From assembly GCF_024543085.1 (NCBI RefSeq), contig NZ_JANHNZ010000002.1:248001-312000 (forward strand): 64,000 bases of DNA, read 5' to 3'. The stretch is from Granulicatella seriolae. GTDB taxonomy: Bacteria; Bacillota; Bacilli; Lactobacillales; Aerococcaceae. Below are positions 1-9,783 of this stretch, one piece after another. Below the pieces are notes generated by a model. That model was given only the letters and a program-made list of their open reading frames with translations, had not been told where the DNA came from and made no database searches. The position numbers were made by a program, and so were the translations under genes. The number at the start of each line of letters is the position of its first letter. Position 1 is the stretch's first letter.

Positions 1-3000
1 CGGCTAGCTGTAAAGACTCGATTATCTTCCCCATCGTAAAGTGCGGCGAATAGTAAGCCTTCTTTTTGTTTGACAGCTAAGAGTCGGTTCTCCGTATCGT
101 AGATATAATCTAGTTTCTCATCACCTTCGGATTGCTGGATACGATTTCCGTTCTGATCGTAGGTGTAGGTGATGGCTTTATCACCCGTCTTCAATTCTAC
201 CAGTCGGTTATTGTCATCATAAGTGAAGTGGCTTACCTGCTCTTGGTCTCCTACAGTCTCTGTACTGGTCAGCTTGTTTCCTGCCAAGTCATAGCTATAG
301 GCAAAGCTGGCTAGTTCTTTGTCAGACTTATCCATGACCTTCATGCTAGCTAACTGTCCAAGACTGTCATAGGTGTAGTCTTGAATCATGGTTTGCCCGT
401 CTTGTGTGATGGTTTCTTTACTGATGTAGTTGCCATCATCATATTCATAGGCATAGCTGGAGATGGTTTCACCATGCTTATCTCGGTGCGTCATTTGGCT
501 AACTCGGTGACCTAGATCATAGGTCAAGGCACTTGAACTGCCATCGCCACGTTTGATTGCTACCATATCTCCTGCTTCATTGTAGTCGTAGCTAGTGACT
601 TTTCCTTCTTTATCTGTGACTTGTATCAGTCTATCTAGCTCGTCATAGGCATAATGAACCTCGCTCCCATCTGGGTAGGTCAACTTCTCAAGATTGCCAT
701 ATTCGTCATAGCTATACTGGATAAGACTGCCATCTCCTTGACGAAGACCACTTATCTCACCTTCATCATTGTAAGCGTAGTTGGTCTTACCGATCAGATC
801 ATTCATAGAGACACGGCGACCATCCGCATCATAGGTGTAAAGCACTTGTCCTTCCGTTTTTTCTGAATACTTTCTTGTGAGGAGCTGATCCAATTTATTG
901 TAATCGTAGGTGATGGTTTTGCTATCTGCCTTCGTAACCTTAGAGATGCGGTTATTGATATCATAGCTATAGCTTTCGACATCTCCAAGGCTATTCATCC
1001 GCTCAACGATATTGGACAATTGGTCATACTTGTACTTGGTGACTTGACCATTGCCGTTAGTGACAGATGTCATATTGCCTACAGTATCATAGGTATAGCT
1101 TGAGGTCGACGCCTTATCACCTATCCCTTTAGTAGCGGTTATCAATTGATCCTTTTGATCATAGGTGTAACTGCTAATGCGTTGGCTACCAGATGTTAGG
1201 CTTAAGAGATTGCCATTGCCATCATAGGTCATGTTGGCTACAGCACCTGCAGCGGTGGTTACCTTAGTCATACGGTCATCATTGTCATATTGATAATGTC
1301 TTGTTTGACCAGCGGTATCGGTCTCAGAGGTCAATCGGTCCAAAGCGTCATACTGATTGCTTTTCGTTTGGCCTAGGGCATTGACCATCTTGGTTAGATT
1401 CCCATTTGGGTCATAGGCATAGGTTTCCTCACGTTTGCCATTGATCGTACGCTTGGTTAATTGTCCCACTGGATCATAATTCAGGTCTGTTTTACGGCCT
1501 GTTGGACTGGTAACGGTTTTTAGCTGATCTAGCTTAGTGTAATTTAGATTTGTCTTGGCGCCGCTTGGTGTTGTGATGGTCGCCAGATTCCCCGCTTTGT
1601 CATAGCTATAGCTCGTTTCCAAGTCAAGGGCATTCTTCTCTTTTAAGAGACGCCCTGCCACATCATAGGTGTAGTGGCTAGTACGATCTGATTGATCAGT
1701 TTCTTGAATCAGGTTGCCTAAGACATCATAGCTATAGGTTTTTGACAAGCCTTGTTGAGCTGTTTGTTCAGATAAGCGACCTAGGGCATCATAGCTATAG
1801 GTAAAGCTGGCTTCATTTGGTAGGGTACGCTTGGTTGCCCGACCATAAAGGTCATTGGTATAAGCCGTTACGCCTCCATTAGGATCTGTTTCTGTTGCTA
1901 GGCTACCTGTAGCATCATAGGTGAAGGAGCTTTGACCGCCTGTTGGTTTGGTCACTCTTGCGATACGGTTCATGGCATCGTAAAGGTAGTGCGTGGTATG
2001 GCCTTCACCGCTTGTGGTCGACAAGGTATTACCGACCGCATCATACTGAAAGCTTTGTTTAGCACCCGTTGGAGCAACGGTTTCTGTTAAGCGGCCGAGT
2101 GGATCGTATTTCAGCGCAGTCTGGTTGCCTTTAGGATCTGTGTAGAGCACCAAATGCTGGTTGGCATCATAGCCATATTGACTACTATGTCCATTTGCGT
2201 CCGTAATCTTGGCCAGGTTACCTAGCAGATCGTACTCGTAACGAACTTGATTTCCTTGGGGATCCGTTTCTGTTACTACTCGGTTTAGGGCATCGTAATC
2301 ATAGCTAGTTTCTCTTTCTAGATGGTCAATGGTTTTGATTAAGTTGCCACTAGCCTCATAGTGATAGGTTTTGGTATGCCCCTCCACATCGGTTGATGTT
2401 GCAAGGTTTCCCATACTATCATAGGTAAAGCTTTGGCTGCTTCCATCTGCATAGGTTGTTTTAATCAATTGCTGGTAGCTATCATAGCTATAAGAGGTCA
2501 CTTGGCCCAAGCTATTGGTTGTTGTGATACGGTTGCCGGCATTGTCATAGGTATAGCTTTCATCCAGCCCTTGGTTATCCTTAGCTGAAACAAGGCGATT
2601 AGCTGCATCATAGCTGTAATCTGTTATTAAACCACTAGATTTGCTTTGTTTTACCAAGCGATCTAAGGCGTCATACTCATTGGTAATGGTCATCCCATCT
2701 GCAGTGATGACTTCCTTTACTTGAGCCGTTGCTGTATAGCTTATTTGCGTGCTATTGTTGTTGGCATCCATCACTTGAATCGGATAGCCTAGTGCATTAT
2801 AGCTGTATTGCGTTTTACCACCTAAGGCATCTGTTATTTCAGTCAATTGTTCCATCTGATTATAACTAAAGCTTGTGGTATTGCCTAAACCATCTGTGAT
2901 TTGGCTGACTTGATTTTGGCCATTATAGGTACTAGTAGCTGTATAACCCGCTGCGTCTGTAACGGTGCTTTGATTGCCGTTACTGTCATAAGTGACACTG

Positions 3001-6000
3001 GTTTGTTGCCCTAGAGGGTCTGTTGTTCTTGTTAAACGACCGGCGACACTATAGTCATAGGTGGTTTTGTTTCCTTTGGCATCAACAAAAGTCAAAACAT
3101 TTCCCATGGTGTCATAGCTATAGCTAACGGTGCTTTTGTCTGGGTAGATGACCTGCGTGACATTTCCAGCTGCATCATAGGCATAGGCTGTGGTGCGGTC
3201 TCCCAGTGTTTCGCTCAGCTTATTCCCTACAGCATCATAGCTATAGGTCACTAGTTGACCGGCTTCATCCTGATAGCTTAATACACGACCCATGGCATCA
3301 TAAGTGCTTTCCGTACTCGTTCCAATCGGATAAGAAACCTTAGTCAACTGGCCCGAAGCATTATAGCTGTTCTCTGTAATTTGCCCGAGAGAATCTGTAA
3401 TTTTTGCTATCTGGTTATTTCTGTCGTCATAAACAATGCTACTGCTCTGTCCTGCCTGATTGGTTCTTGTTAATACCCGTCCAAGGACATCTCTACTGTA
3501 GCTAAGCACTTGTCCGAGTGCATCTGTTTCCGTTAAGAGACGTCCTCTAGAGTCATAGCTGTAGGTGGTAGTCTGGCCTTGTGCATCGGTTAGGCTTAGC
3601 CTGTTCCCCACCCCATCATAGCTGTAGGTATAGGTTCCTCCTTCACCGTTTGTGGCAGATATTTTCCGCCCGAAAGCATCATAGGCAAAGGTTGAGGTAT
3701 TGCCATTGCCCTCTGTAACTGCAATGACCTGTCCGGCTTGGTCAAAGACATAGCTTTGATGAACACCATCTGCATCTGTCTGACCTGTTTTCCGACCTTC
3801 AGCGTCATAGCTATAGCTTGTTACGCCACCTAGTGGATTGGTTATAGAAACTACTTGTCCATGTGCATTATAAGCTAGACTTGAACTCCCTCCAAGTGGG
3901 TTGACAATTTGGATCAGATTGGCACCTGTGTAGGCATAAGTGGTGCTACTTCCCAAGGCATCTGTGGTAGTAAGGATTCGACCTTGTTGATCAACGGTAT
4001 AGGTAATTGATGTCCCATCGGCTAGACTTGTCTTCAATAAGTTTCCGTGGCTATCATAGCTATGGCTTGTGCTTGTCCCATCAAAGTCTGTCACCGACAA
4101 TAGATGGTTCTTCTCATCATAGGTTGACGTTTTTACTGCACCATCAAAACGAGTTTCTGTCAGAAGATTGCCATTCGCATCATAGCTAAAGCTACTTGTT
4201 TGTCCAGCTTCATTGGTCGTGCTAACCAAACGATTGGCATCGTCATAAGCTTTTGTGACGGTGCTTCCGTCTGGGTAGGCAATCTGTCTGGTACGGTATT
4301 GCTGGTCATAAGAGTAGATTGTTTTTTGGCCATTGGCATCTGTCGTAATGGTCTGCCCCTCACTATAGGCAAGGGTTGATACTGCGCCCGTTCCATCCGT
4401 TTGTTGGGTCACACGTCCCATATCATCATAGACATTCTCCACGACCTTAGTGCCATTTCCATCATACCAAGCCGTCATAAGGCCTTTATCATCATAGTCA
4501 TAGCGAGTCACGACACCTGTGGCATCTGTATAAGCAACTAAGTTGGTATTCTCATCATATTCATAGGATAGTGTTGCACCATTTGGTAAACCAATTGAAC
4601 CAATCGTGCCTTCTTCCGTCATAGTAATGTGATAAGCAAGACCACTTGGAGAGCTAATGCTTGTCAGCTGCCCATTTTCATTGTAGCTTAGGCTGGTTTG
4701 GTTACCTTTTTCATCGGTTTGTCGGATTAGTAAACCGTAAAAGTTAAATACTTTCTCTTGTTGCTTAGCATCTGTGATGTGGTACTCTTTAACACTGTAG
4801 TCTTCTTCTCCATCCCCAAAGTCTGCTTTCTTGGTCTCAACTTCTTTGACACTTATGTTTAAGTCATATCCTGCTGGAGACTTGTAGTGGTCTCCTTCTT
4901 TGGTGAAGGTAAGAATGGAACCATCCGTACGAGTATAGTACAGGTTACCCTCTTCATCACTACTTAACTGCTCATTGTAAGCGAATGACCACCCTCGTCC
5001 AAAGAGACTATTGATACCTGCCGCTTTAGAATTATAAGCACGAACGATGTCGAATTTGCCGTTTAGATCTGGAATGCTCACATCGGTTCGATCAAGGTAG
5101 AAATTTCCCGTATTTAAGTTGATCGGCTCAAAGCCAAATTCACAATGCAGGCCACGCCCCATCAATAAGGTGTCAATCGTTGCTTTCGTCCCATCCGTCA
5201 AAGCAGGTGGGTTGTATGGCTTATCAGCATTTTTCTTAGGGTTACGAATAAAGAGCGTATTGTTCTTGGTTACTAGCATGTCTTGAATCCGGTTATCACT
5301 AGCTAGCTGATCTAGTGCTACACCATAATAGGCAGCAATCTTCGGAAGTGTATCGAACTGCGTCACCTTATAGATGATAAAGCTGTCACTGGATTTCTTA
5401 CCACTGCTTTGTCCGTCTTTTTGACTCACAGCATCAATCGTATAGAGCTTGTTTAATTCCGGATCAGTAAATGGAACAGCCGTTTGCCAGTTCGATAATT
5501 TGTCCTTATACTGTGTGCTTCCTTTTTCAAAGGCTGCTATAAAAGGACTAGTATCAGGGTATTTATAAGAAAAGCTAGCTAGACTTTGTCCCATGTAATT
5601 CTTTTCAAAATCACTAAGAGAATAGGTAAGCACCGCTCCCGGAGTTGTTAAGCCATCTGCGAAAACACCTTTGAATTGTAATTTACCTGTTTTATCAGTC
5701 TTCACCATGGTGCGTAAGTGAATGGTTGTGTTCCCAATGGCATAGTTAACATTTACCGGGTCTGGAATAGACCAGTTAATGGTGACACTTGGAGCCTTAT
5801 CCGGTGTAAAGCCAATCTGGCCTGCATTGGCTGCCGTGGCTTCGGTAGTATAAAAGGCAGCACCATCCGCACTTTCATCTGTTGCAGCAACTACCAAGCC
5901 GTAATTAGGATATAGGCCTTGAACCCAGCCATTGACGGTCTCACGGATATCAAAGTTATGCATGCCAATCTTTTTGCCACTAATAGCTTTTTCACCAGCT

Positions 6001-7394
6001 ATCTCTCTACCTAGGTTAACCGATGAATTCCAAGTGATCGTATTAATATTAAAGTCTTCTGTTAAGCGGTAAGCACCAAACTGGGTTCCTTGATTCCCTG
6101 GTGCTGTATATTCATATAAGTTTAGCGTAGCACTATCAATTTTTGCTTCTGCCGGTATATTTTTCTTGAAATCATAATTAATTTTGAAATACATGCGGCT
6201 ACGACCGATGTCTTTAACGAAAGGAACATCTGTCATTCCCATTAAATCAACGGTCATGTAGCCTACATAGCCATAGGATATCCCCTGGTATTGACCGTGA
6301 ACCGTACTGGTTACCGAATCAAGAATATTTTCTCGTGGAATGGTAATGGTTGGGTCAATCCGAACAGGGTACTGACGTTCGTTAGCGGATAACCAATCAC
6401 TGCTAGCAACAATGGTTACTTGATAGTGACTATCTGTTTTAGATAATTCCATTTGAAGATCTTTGCTAGTTACTCCAGCCTGATCCACCATAAGTGGTGC
6501 GGTTAGAACAAAGATAACCGTCTGTTTTCCTTTTTCTTTGACTAATACCTGATTGTTGTCTAGAGATACATCATACTGGCCTGCATCAAGCCCATAAGAA
6601 AAGCGATGTTTGCCCTCCCATTTGGTTAGAACAATCTCTTCTTTGACACCATTTGATTGGACTGTATATTGCACATCAGTTGTTCCATCAACATTGTTAT
6701 ACAGAATGGCATTCTCTTGTACAGTCGCATTTTCATAAGGTTTATCTAAAGGATAAATAGAAATACTTTTATCTTCGTGGGTCACATCAATCGTTGTCTT
6801 TTCATCCACATTACTTGGCAGAACAACTTCAACAGGGCTATCTTTTGGCTTATAGACCTGTTTGCCATCTTCATGATGCGTTACTAGAGTTAAATCTACT
6901 GGAACTTCGACACCATTGTTGTTAATAAAGGTTTTAACACTAGTCCCAATGTGAGTAACAAAATTTGTTTCATCCACTCGGTAAAGCTGCTCCTGCCCGC
7001 TTTCTATAATGGGATTGCCGTACTGATTGCGCAGTGCTGTCTCTTCTTGACTAAGTCCTTCTTTAGAAACCTGGGGCTGTTGGATGGCATCCCCGGTTGG
7101 TTCAATAGACTCCCTTGTGCTAGAAAAAGTACTGTCTTCTGTTGGTGGGATGACTGTACTTTCATTCGTTGGGCTAGAGTTTACTTCAGGAGTAGTAGTG
7201 CTACTGTCAACACTACTTTCCACTGTGCTATCTACTGTCATTTCTTGCGCTTGATTGACGGATTGTTGGTGATAACTTTGTGCTTGGCTACTTTCTATAG
7301 CTTGGTTCAACTCTTCTGCATACATTAGTGGGCTATTTGAGATAGTCATGATTATCAACATTAGCCATGTATTTATCTGTCGTAATTTTTTCAT
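1..7394 (-). CDS. giant secreted RHS/YD-repeat (WapA-like) protein, C-terminus off the window
   Basis: The frame is open from an ATG at 7394 to the left edge (about 2,464 residues visible, no stop), so the C-terminus is missing. Reading from the start I see a Sec signal peptide (MKKLRQ, then a hydrophobic run ending near YAEE), a Ser/Thr-rich linker at about 45-105, a DNRLRE-like domain at about 375-510, a LysM-like motif at about 670-720, a DUF6531-type RHS entry domain (LNTGNFY, RAYNS, FGRGWSF) at about 750-805, and then YD repeats to the edge. This order is known from Gram-positive WapA-type polymorphic toxins, which deliver a variable C-terminal toxin in contact inhibition. The toxin and any immunity gene would lie left of base 1, so toxicity is inferred. 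A sortase and a membrane protein gene lie just upstream, 8 bases from this start, and probably share its transcript. Confidence 0.9.
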   Translation of the reverse strand, partial: MKKLRQINTWLMLIIMTISNSPLMYAEELNQAIESSQAQSYHQQSVNQAQEMTVDSTVESSVDSSTTTPEVNSSPTNESTVIPPTEDSTFSSTRESIEPTGDAIQQPQVSKEGLSQEETALRNQYGNPIIESGQEQLYRVDETNFVTHIGTSVKTFINNNGVEVPVDLTLVTHHEDGKQVYKPKDSPVEVVLPSNVDEKTTIDVTHEDKSISIYPLDKPYENATVQENAILYNNVDGTTDVQYTVQSNGVKEEIVLTKWEGKHRFSYGLDAGQYDVSLDNNQVLVKEKGKQTVIFVLTAPLMVDQAGVTSKDLQMELSKTDSHYQVTIVASSDWLSANERQYPVRIDPTITIPRENILDSVTSTVHGQYQGISYGYVGYMTVDLMGMTDVPFVKDIGRSRMYFKINYDFKKNIPAEAKIDSATLNLYEYTAPGNQGTQFGAYRLTEDFNINTITWNSSVNLGREIAGEKAISGKKIGMHNFDIRETVNGWVQGLYPNYGLVVAATDESADGAAFYTTEATAANAGQIGFTPDKAPSVTINWSIPDPVNVNYAIGNTTIHLRTMVKTDKTGKLQFKGVFADGLTTPGAVLTYSLSDFEKNYMGQSLASFSYKYPDTSPFIAAFEKGSTQYKDKLSNWQTAVPFTDPELNKLYTIDAVSQKDGQSSGKKSSDSFIIYKVTQFDTLPKIAAYYGVALDQLASDNRIQDMLVTKNNTLFIRNPKKNADKPYNPPALTDGTKATIDTLLMGRGLHCEFGFEPINLNTGNFYLDRTDVSIPDLNGKFDIVRAYNSKAAGINSLFGRGWSFAYNEQLSSDEEGNLYYTRTDGSILTFTKEGDHYKSPAGYDLNISVKEVETKKADFGDGEEDYSVKEYHITDAKQQEKVFNFYGLLIRQTDEKGNQTSLSYNENGQLTSISSPSGLAYHITMTEEGTIGSIGLPNGATLSYEYDENTNLVAYTDATGVVTRYDYDDKGLMTAWYDGNGTKVVENVYDDMGRVTQQTDGTGAVSTLAYSEGQTITTDANGQKTIYSYDQQYRTRQIAYPDGSTVTKAYDDANRLVSTTNEAGQTSSFSYDANGNLLTETRFDGAVKTSTYDEKNHLLSVTDFDGTSTSHSYDSHGNLLKTSLADGTSITYTVDQQGRILTTTDALGSSTTYAYTGANLIQIVNPLGGSSSLAYNAHGQVVSITNPLGGVTSYSYDAEGRKTGQTDADGVHQSYVFDQAGQVIAVTEGNGNTSTFAYDAFGRKISATNGEGGTYTYSYDGVGNRLSLTDAQGQTTTYSYDSRGRLLTETDALGQVLSYSRDVLGRVLTRTNQAGQSSSIVYDDRNNQIAKITDSLGQITENSYNASGQLTKVSYPIGTSTESTYDAMGRVLSYQDEAGQLVTYSYDAVGNKLSETLGDRTTAYAYDAAGNVTQVIYPDKSTVSYSYDTMGNVLTFVDAKGNKTTYDYSVAGRLTRTTDPLGQQTSVTYDSNGNQSTVTDAAGYTATSTYNGQNQVSQITDGLGNTTSFSYNQMEQLTEITDALGGKTQYSYNALGYPIQVMDANNNSTQISYTATAQVKEVITADGMTITNEYDALDRLVKQSKSSGLITDYSYDAANRLVSAKDNQGLDESYTYDNAGNRITTTNSLGQVTSYSYDSYQQLIKTTYADGSSQSFTYDSMGNLATSTDVEGHTKTYHYEASGNLIKTIDHLERETSYDYDALNRVVTETDPQGNQVRYEYDLLGNLAKITDANGHSSQYGYDANQHLVLYTDPKGNQTALKYDPLGRLTETVAPTGAKQSFQYDAVGNTLSTTSGEGHTTHYLYDAMNRIARVTKPTGGQSSFTYDATGSLATETDPNGGVTAYTNDLYGRATKRTLPNEASFTYSYDALGRLSEQTAQQGLSKTYSYDVLGNLIQETDQSDRTSHYTYDVAGRLLKEKNALDLETSYSYDKAGNLATITTPSGAKTNLNYTKLDQLKTVTSPTGRKTDLNYDPVGQLTKRTINGKREETYAYDPNGNLTKMVNALGQTKSNQYDALDRLTSETDTAGQTRHYQYDNDDRMTKVTTAAGAVANMTYDGNGNLLSLTSGSQRISSYTYDQKDQLITATKGIGDKASTSSYTYDTVGNMTSVTNGNGQVTKYKYDQLSNIVERMNSLGDVESYSYDINNRISKVTKADSKTITYDYNKLDQLLTRKYSEKTEGQVLYTYDADGRRVSMNDLIGKTNYAYNDEGEISGLRQGDGSLIQYSYDEYGNLEKLTYPDGSEVHYAYDELDRLIQVTDKEGKVTSYDYNEAGDMVAIKRGDGSSSALTYDLGHRVSQMTHRDKHGETISSYAYEYDDGNYISKETITQDGQTMIQDYTYDSLGQLASMKVMDKSDKELASFAYSYDLAGNKLTSTETVGDQEQVSHFTYDDNNRLVELKTGDKAITYTYDQNGNRIQQSEGDEKLDYIYDTENRLLAVKQKEGLLFAALYDGEDNRVFTAS
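60..4720 (-). repeat. about 70 tandem RHS/YD repeats inside the coding region
   Basis: A degenerate unit of about 60-66 bases (20-22 residues) recurs through this stretch, most visibly as forward-strand tcatagctatag-like words encoding Tyr-Ser-Tyr-Asp or Tyr-Thr-Tyr-Asp followed by Gly-Asn/Gly-Arg and Leu. About 70 units is an estimate from the spacing, not a count. Such YD repeats form the hollow beta-shell of RHS proteins. The repeats differ in DNA sequence, so this is an old protein repeat and not a recent DNA amplification. Confidence 0.85.
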
Positions 7395-7402
7395 ATCTAG
7401 TC

Positions 7403-8017
7403 TTATTCCTTTTCTTTTTTTATGAATATCCCGTAGTAAATAGTTCCCAGTAGCAATAACGTGTCCATTATGTATTGAACGACTATTGCTAGTTGCGGTA
7501 CCAATAAGCTAATGCCTATAACCGCTATGGCTACAATAACCCCTAACAAAACGAGATGTTTTAGGGACTTTTCCTTCCATGAAAACATCTTGCCTTGATA
7601 ACATATGATGAGAGCATATAGCGTGACTAGTTTAATGGTTGTTTGACCAATAGCACTAATAGACCATATAACAGTTTTCAGGCTTTGATAATCGGCTACA
7701 CGCTGATCATATAAAAATTGTCCAAGCAGTCCCATGATTAACGCTAGTAAGATAGAGCTCGCTAGGCCATAAGCAATTATTTTTAGCACACGATTTTCTT
7801 GATTGTAGTTTTTAATAAACCAGATGGCTACCTTCAGCAATAAGGTGCCTCCGAAAATGAACAATAGTCCTCCTACTATTCCTAAAATCATTGAGTATTG
7901 TCTATTTTGGACTAAGGGTTGAACGATGCCGACTCCTAAAAGACGTTGCCCTAACCCAAAACAAATGAACCCGAATGCCAAAACGCTAAAATGTCTGTGT
8001 TCTTTGATAACCGTCAT
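7403..8017 (-). CDS. small multi-pass membrane protein of unknown function
   Basis: I do not recognise the family. From the ATG at about 8017 the product is 204 residues with about five hydrophobic segments (FGFICFGLG, GIVGGLLFIFGG, LASSILLALIMGLL, LVLLGVIVAIAVIG, YIMDTLLLLGTIYYG) and a basic C-terminal tail. A longer frame from a TTG at 8065 exists, but a consensus AGGAGG sits only a few bases before the ATG, which decides the start. It lies between a class B sortase and the RHS gene, 8 bases before the RHS start, so it may help the export, assembly or anchoring of the RHS protein, or give immunity. That role is inferred from position only. Confidence 0.7.
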   Translation of the reverse strand: MTVIKEHRHFSVLAFGFICFGLGQRLLGVGIVQPLVQNRQYSMILGIVGGLLFIFGGTLLLKVAIWFIKNYNQENRVLKIIAYGLASSILLALIMGLLGQFLYDQRVADYQSLKTVIWSISAIGQTTIKLVTLYALIICYQGKMFSWKEKSLKHLVLLGVIVAIAVIGISLLVPQLAIVVQYIMDTLLLLGTIYYGIFIKKEKE

Positions 8018-8119
8018 TACAGTTCCTTTCCTCCTTTTTTGAGTTGTATATTGCCCGCCTAACAACCTAGTAGGACGTCTATTTAATTGTGAAAGACATC
8101 TATTTCACATAATACCTAC

Positions 8120-8806
8120 TCAACCTCCTCTTCGTATAGCATGAACCACAAATCGACTTCCATCAAGCTGTAGGTCACATGTTGATAAGATTAATAATTT
8201 ATCTTTTCCGCTAATAAAGTCTATCTTTCGGTAATAACCGCCATACTCTTGACTAATTTGCTCAACATTTGAGATATACTGAACAAGTTTGCCCTGTTTA
8301 TCCAAGTGATAGGTATAAAACAAATGCTCATCCGTATAGGTGTATGCCGCAAAGATGTCGTAGGTATACTGACCTTCTTTAGTAGTCACTTGGATGGTGC
8401 GAAAGGTATCAAAGGTTTCTTGTTCTGAAAAATTTTTCAAGCTACCAAACATAGCATCATCCCGCATAGCATGACCATAAACAATGGTTACTGGATCATC
8501 AAAAGACTGATTGTTAATCCTTTCCGTAAAAATAGCGCCATATTTAGTAGGTTGTCCATCAATATCGTGGCTCAAATAGTAACTATCATCACTTAAATGT
8601 TGTATAATAGGGTAATCAATCCTAGTTCCTTCTACTGTCAACCAAGCATATACATCAGAATGTTTGTTCGTTTGTCGAGATAACTCTTCTTGTTTTCCAG
8701 ATACGCTTTCCATGGCAGTTTCTTCTAACTGGGTAGATATATAGAACAAACCTAATAAAATACATATAAGGAGAAGAAAGCCTAAAATATTTTTAACTTT
8801 TTTCAA
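8120..8806 (-). CDS. class B sortase (transpeptidase)
   Basis: The 228-residue product has an N-terminal membrane anchor (LGFLLLICILLGLFY) and an extracytoplasmic sortase fold. The class B-type entry WLTVEGTRIDYPI is followed by the catalytic His in VYGHAM, the Cys in LSTCDL and the Arg in GSRFVVHA, so the triad is complete. Class B sortases cleave NPQTN-like or related sorting signals and join proteins to peptidoglycan or pilins. The start is a TTG with a GGAGG five to six bases upstream. No intact protein in this window shows a clear C-terminal sorting signal. The RHS protein, whose C-terminus is off the edge, is the obvious candidate substrate, but that is inference. Confidence 0.88.
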   Translation of the reverse strand: MKKVKNILGFLLLICILLGLFYISTQLEETAMESVSGKQEELSRQTNKHSDVYAWLTVEGTRIDYPIIQHLSDDSYYLSHDIDGQPTKYGAIFTERINNQSFDDPVTIVYGHAMRDDAMFGSLKNFSEQETFDTFRTIQVTTKEGQYTYDIFAAYTYTDEHLFYTYHLDKQGKLVQYISNVEQISQEYGGYYRKIDFISGKDKLLILSTCDLQLDGSRFVVHAIRRGG

Positions 8807-8832
8807 AATATCCTCCTTTCTAACTTTTTCTT

Positions 8833-8861
8833 ATTTTACCACATCACTCTCAATATTTAAA
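8833..8861 (-). promoter_or_regulatory. candidate promoter of the sortase-RHS operon
   Basis: On the minus strand TTTAAA and TAAAAT are separated by 17 bases, just upstream of the sortase ribosome-binding site. The -10 box matches consensus at five of six bases and the -35 at four of six. Confidence 0.45.
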
Positions 8862-9002
8862 TGATATCCTAAATAAAATTTCTTTTTTTTTTTGAAAAAA
8901 TTATTTAAAAAGATTGAACTCACCTAATAGAAACAAAGGTGATTAGACATGGCAGCCTATGACAGATAGGTCAACGACTCAAATACAATACATCTAAAAA
9001 GC

Positions 9003-9042
9003 TACAAACCACCTGTCTACCAAGTGATTTGTAGCTTTTTCA
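9003..9042 (-). terminator. terminator after glpF
   Basis: An inverted repeat with arms AGCTACAAA and TTTGTAGCT is followed on both strands by five Ts, directly after the glpF stop. It can work in either direction and separates the glycerol operon from the sortase-RHS operon. Confidence 0.75.
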
Positions 9043-9050
9043 TTTATCTT

Positions 9051-9764
9051 TTATAAGAATGTAAACAACAATCCTGCGAGTGCTCCGCCTAAGATTGGGC
9101 CAACTACTGGAATCCAAGCATATTTCCAGTCAGAGTTGCCTTTGTTTTTCATCGGTAGGAAGAAGTGTGCAATTCTTGGTCCTAGGTCACGAGCTGGGTT
9201 AATAGCGTAACCGGTTGTTCCACCTAGTGAAAGTCCGATACCTACAATCAAGGTACCCACAACTAGCGTTCCTAAGCCAACTGGCATATCGTATTTTCCA
9301 AAAGCTAAGATACCAAATACTAAGATAAAGGTTCCGATTGCTTCACTGATGACGTTAGCTACTGGTTGGTAAATTGCTGGACCAGTTGCAAAGGTGCCTA
9401 AGATTGCTCCTTTGTCTTCTGTTACATCGTAGTGAGGTTTGTATTGTAGCCAAACTAGGAATGCTCCAAATATTGCTCCCAAGAATTGTGCCACGATATA
9501 TGGCCCAACAGATGCCCACGGGAAGCTACCATTAATGGCTAAGCCAATGGATACGGCTGGGTTCAAGTGTGCTGGGCTCATAAACCCTGCGATAAAAGCT
9601 GCTACTGCTACAGCAATCCCCCATCCCATTGTAATGGCTACCCAACCTGCATTGTTGCTCTTAGTGTCTTTTAGCAAGACTCCTGCAACAACACCATTTC
9701 CTAATAAAATTAAGACTGCTGTCCCAATAAATTCTCCTAATAACTCTGTTCCTAAAGCGCCCAT
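9051..9764 (-). CDS. glpF: glycerol uptake facilitator (aquaglyceroporin)
   Basis: This 237-residue membrane channel of the MIP family has both pore motifs, NPA in HLNPAVS and NPARD in INPARDLGPR. The Asp after the second NPA is typical of glycerol-conducting channels. Six transmembrane stretches and two half-helices can be followed. It should let glycerol diffuse into the cell, where GlpK traps it by phosphorylation. It is the last gene of the glpK-glpO-glpF operon, 19 bases after glpO, and is followed by a terminator. Confidence 0.93.
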   Translation of the reverse strand: MGALGTELLGEFIGTAVLILLGNGVVAGVLLKDTKSNNAGWVAITMGWGIAVAVAAFIAGFMSPAHLNPAVSIGLAINGSFPWASVGPYIVAQFLGAIFGAFLVWLQYKPHYDVTEDKGAILGTFATGPAIYQPVANVISEAIGTFILVFGILAFGKYDMPVGLGTLVVGTLIVGIGLSLGGTTGYAINPARDLGPRIAHFFLPMKNKGNSDWKYAWIPVVGPILGGALAGLLFTFL

Positions 9765-9783
9765 CTTAACACTTCCTTTTCTA

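Noticed and set aside
60-4720. Regular spacing of about 63 bases resembling a CRISPR or satellite array
   Set aside because: The period is a multiple of three, units are degenerate, and the minus frame stays open with YD-repeat protein sequence. This is an RHS coding repeat.
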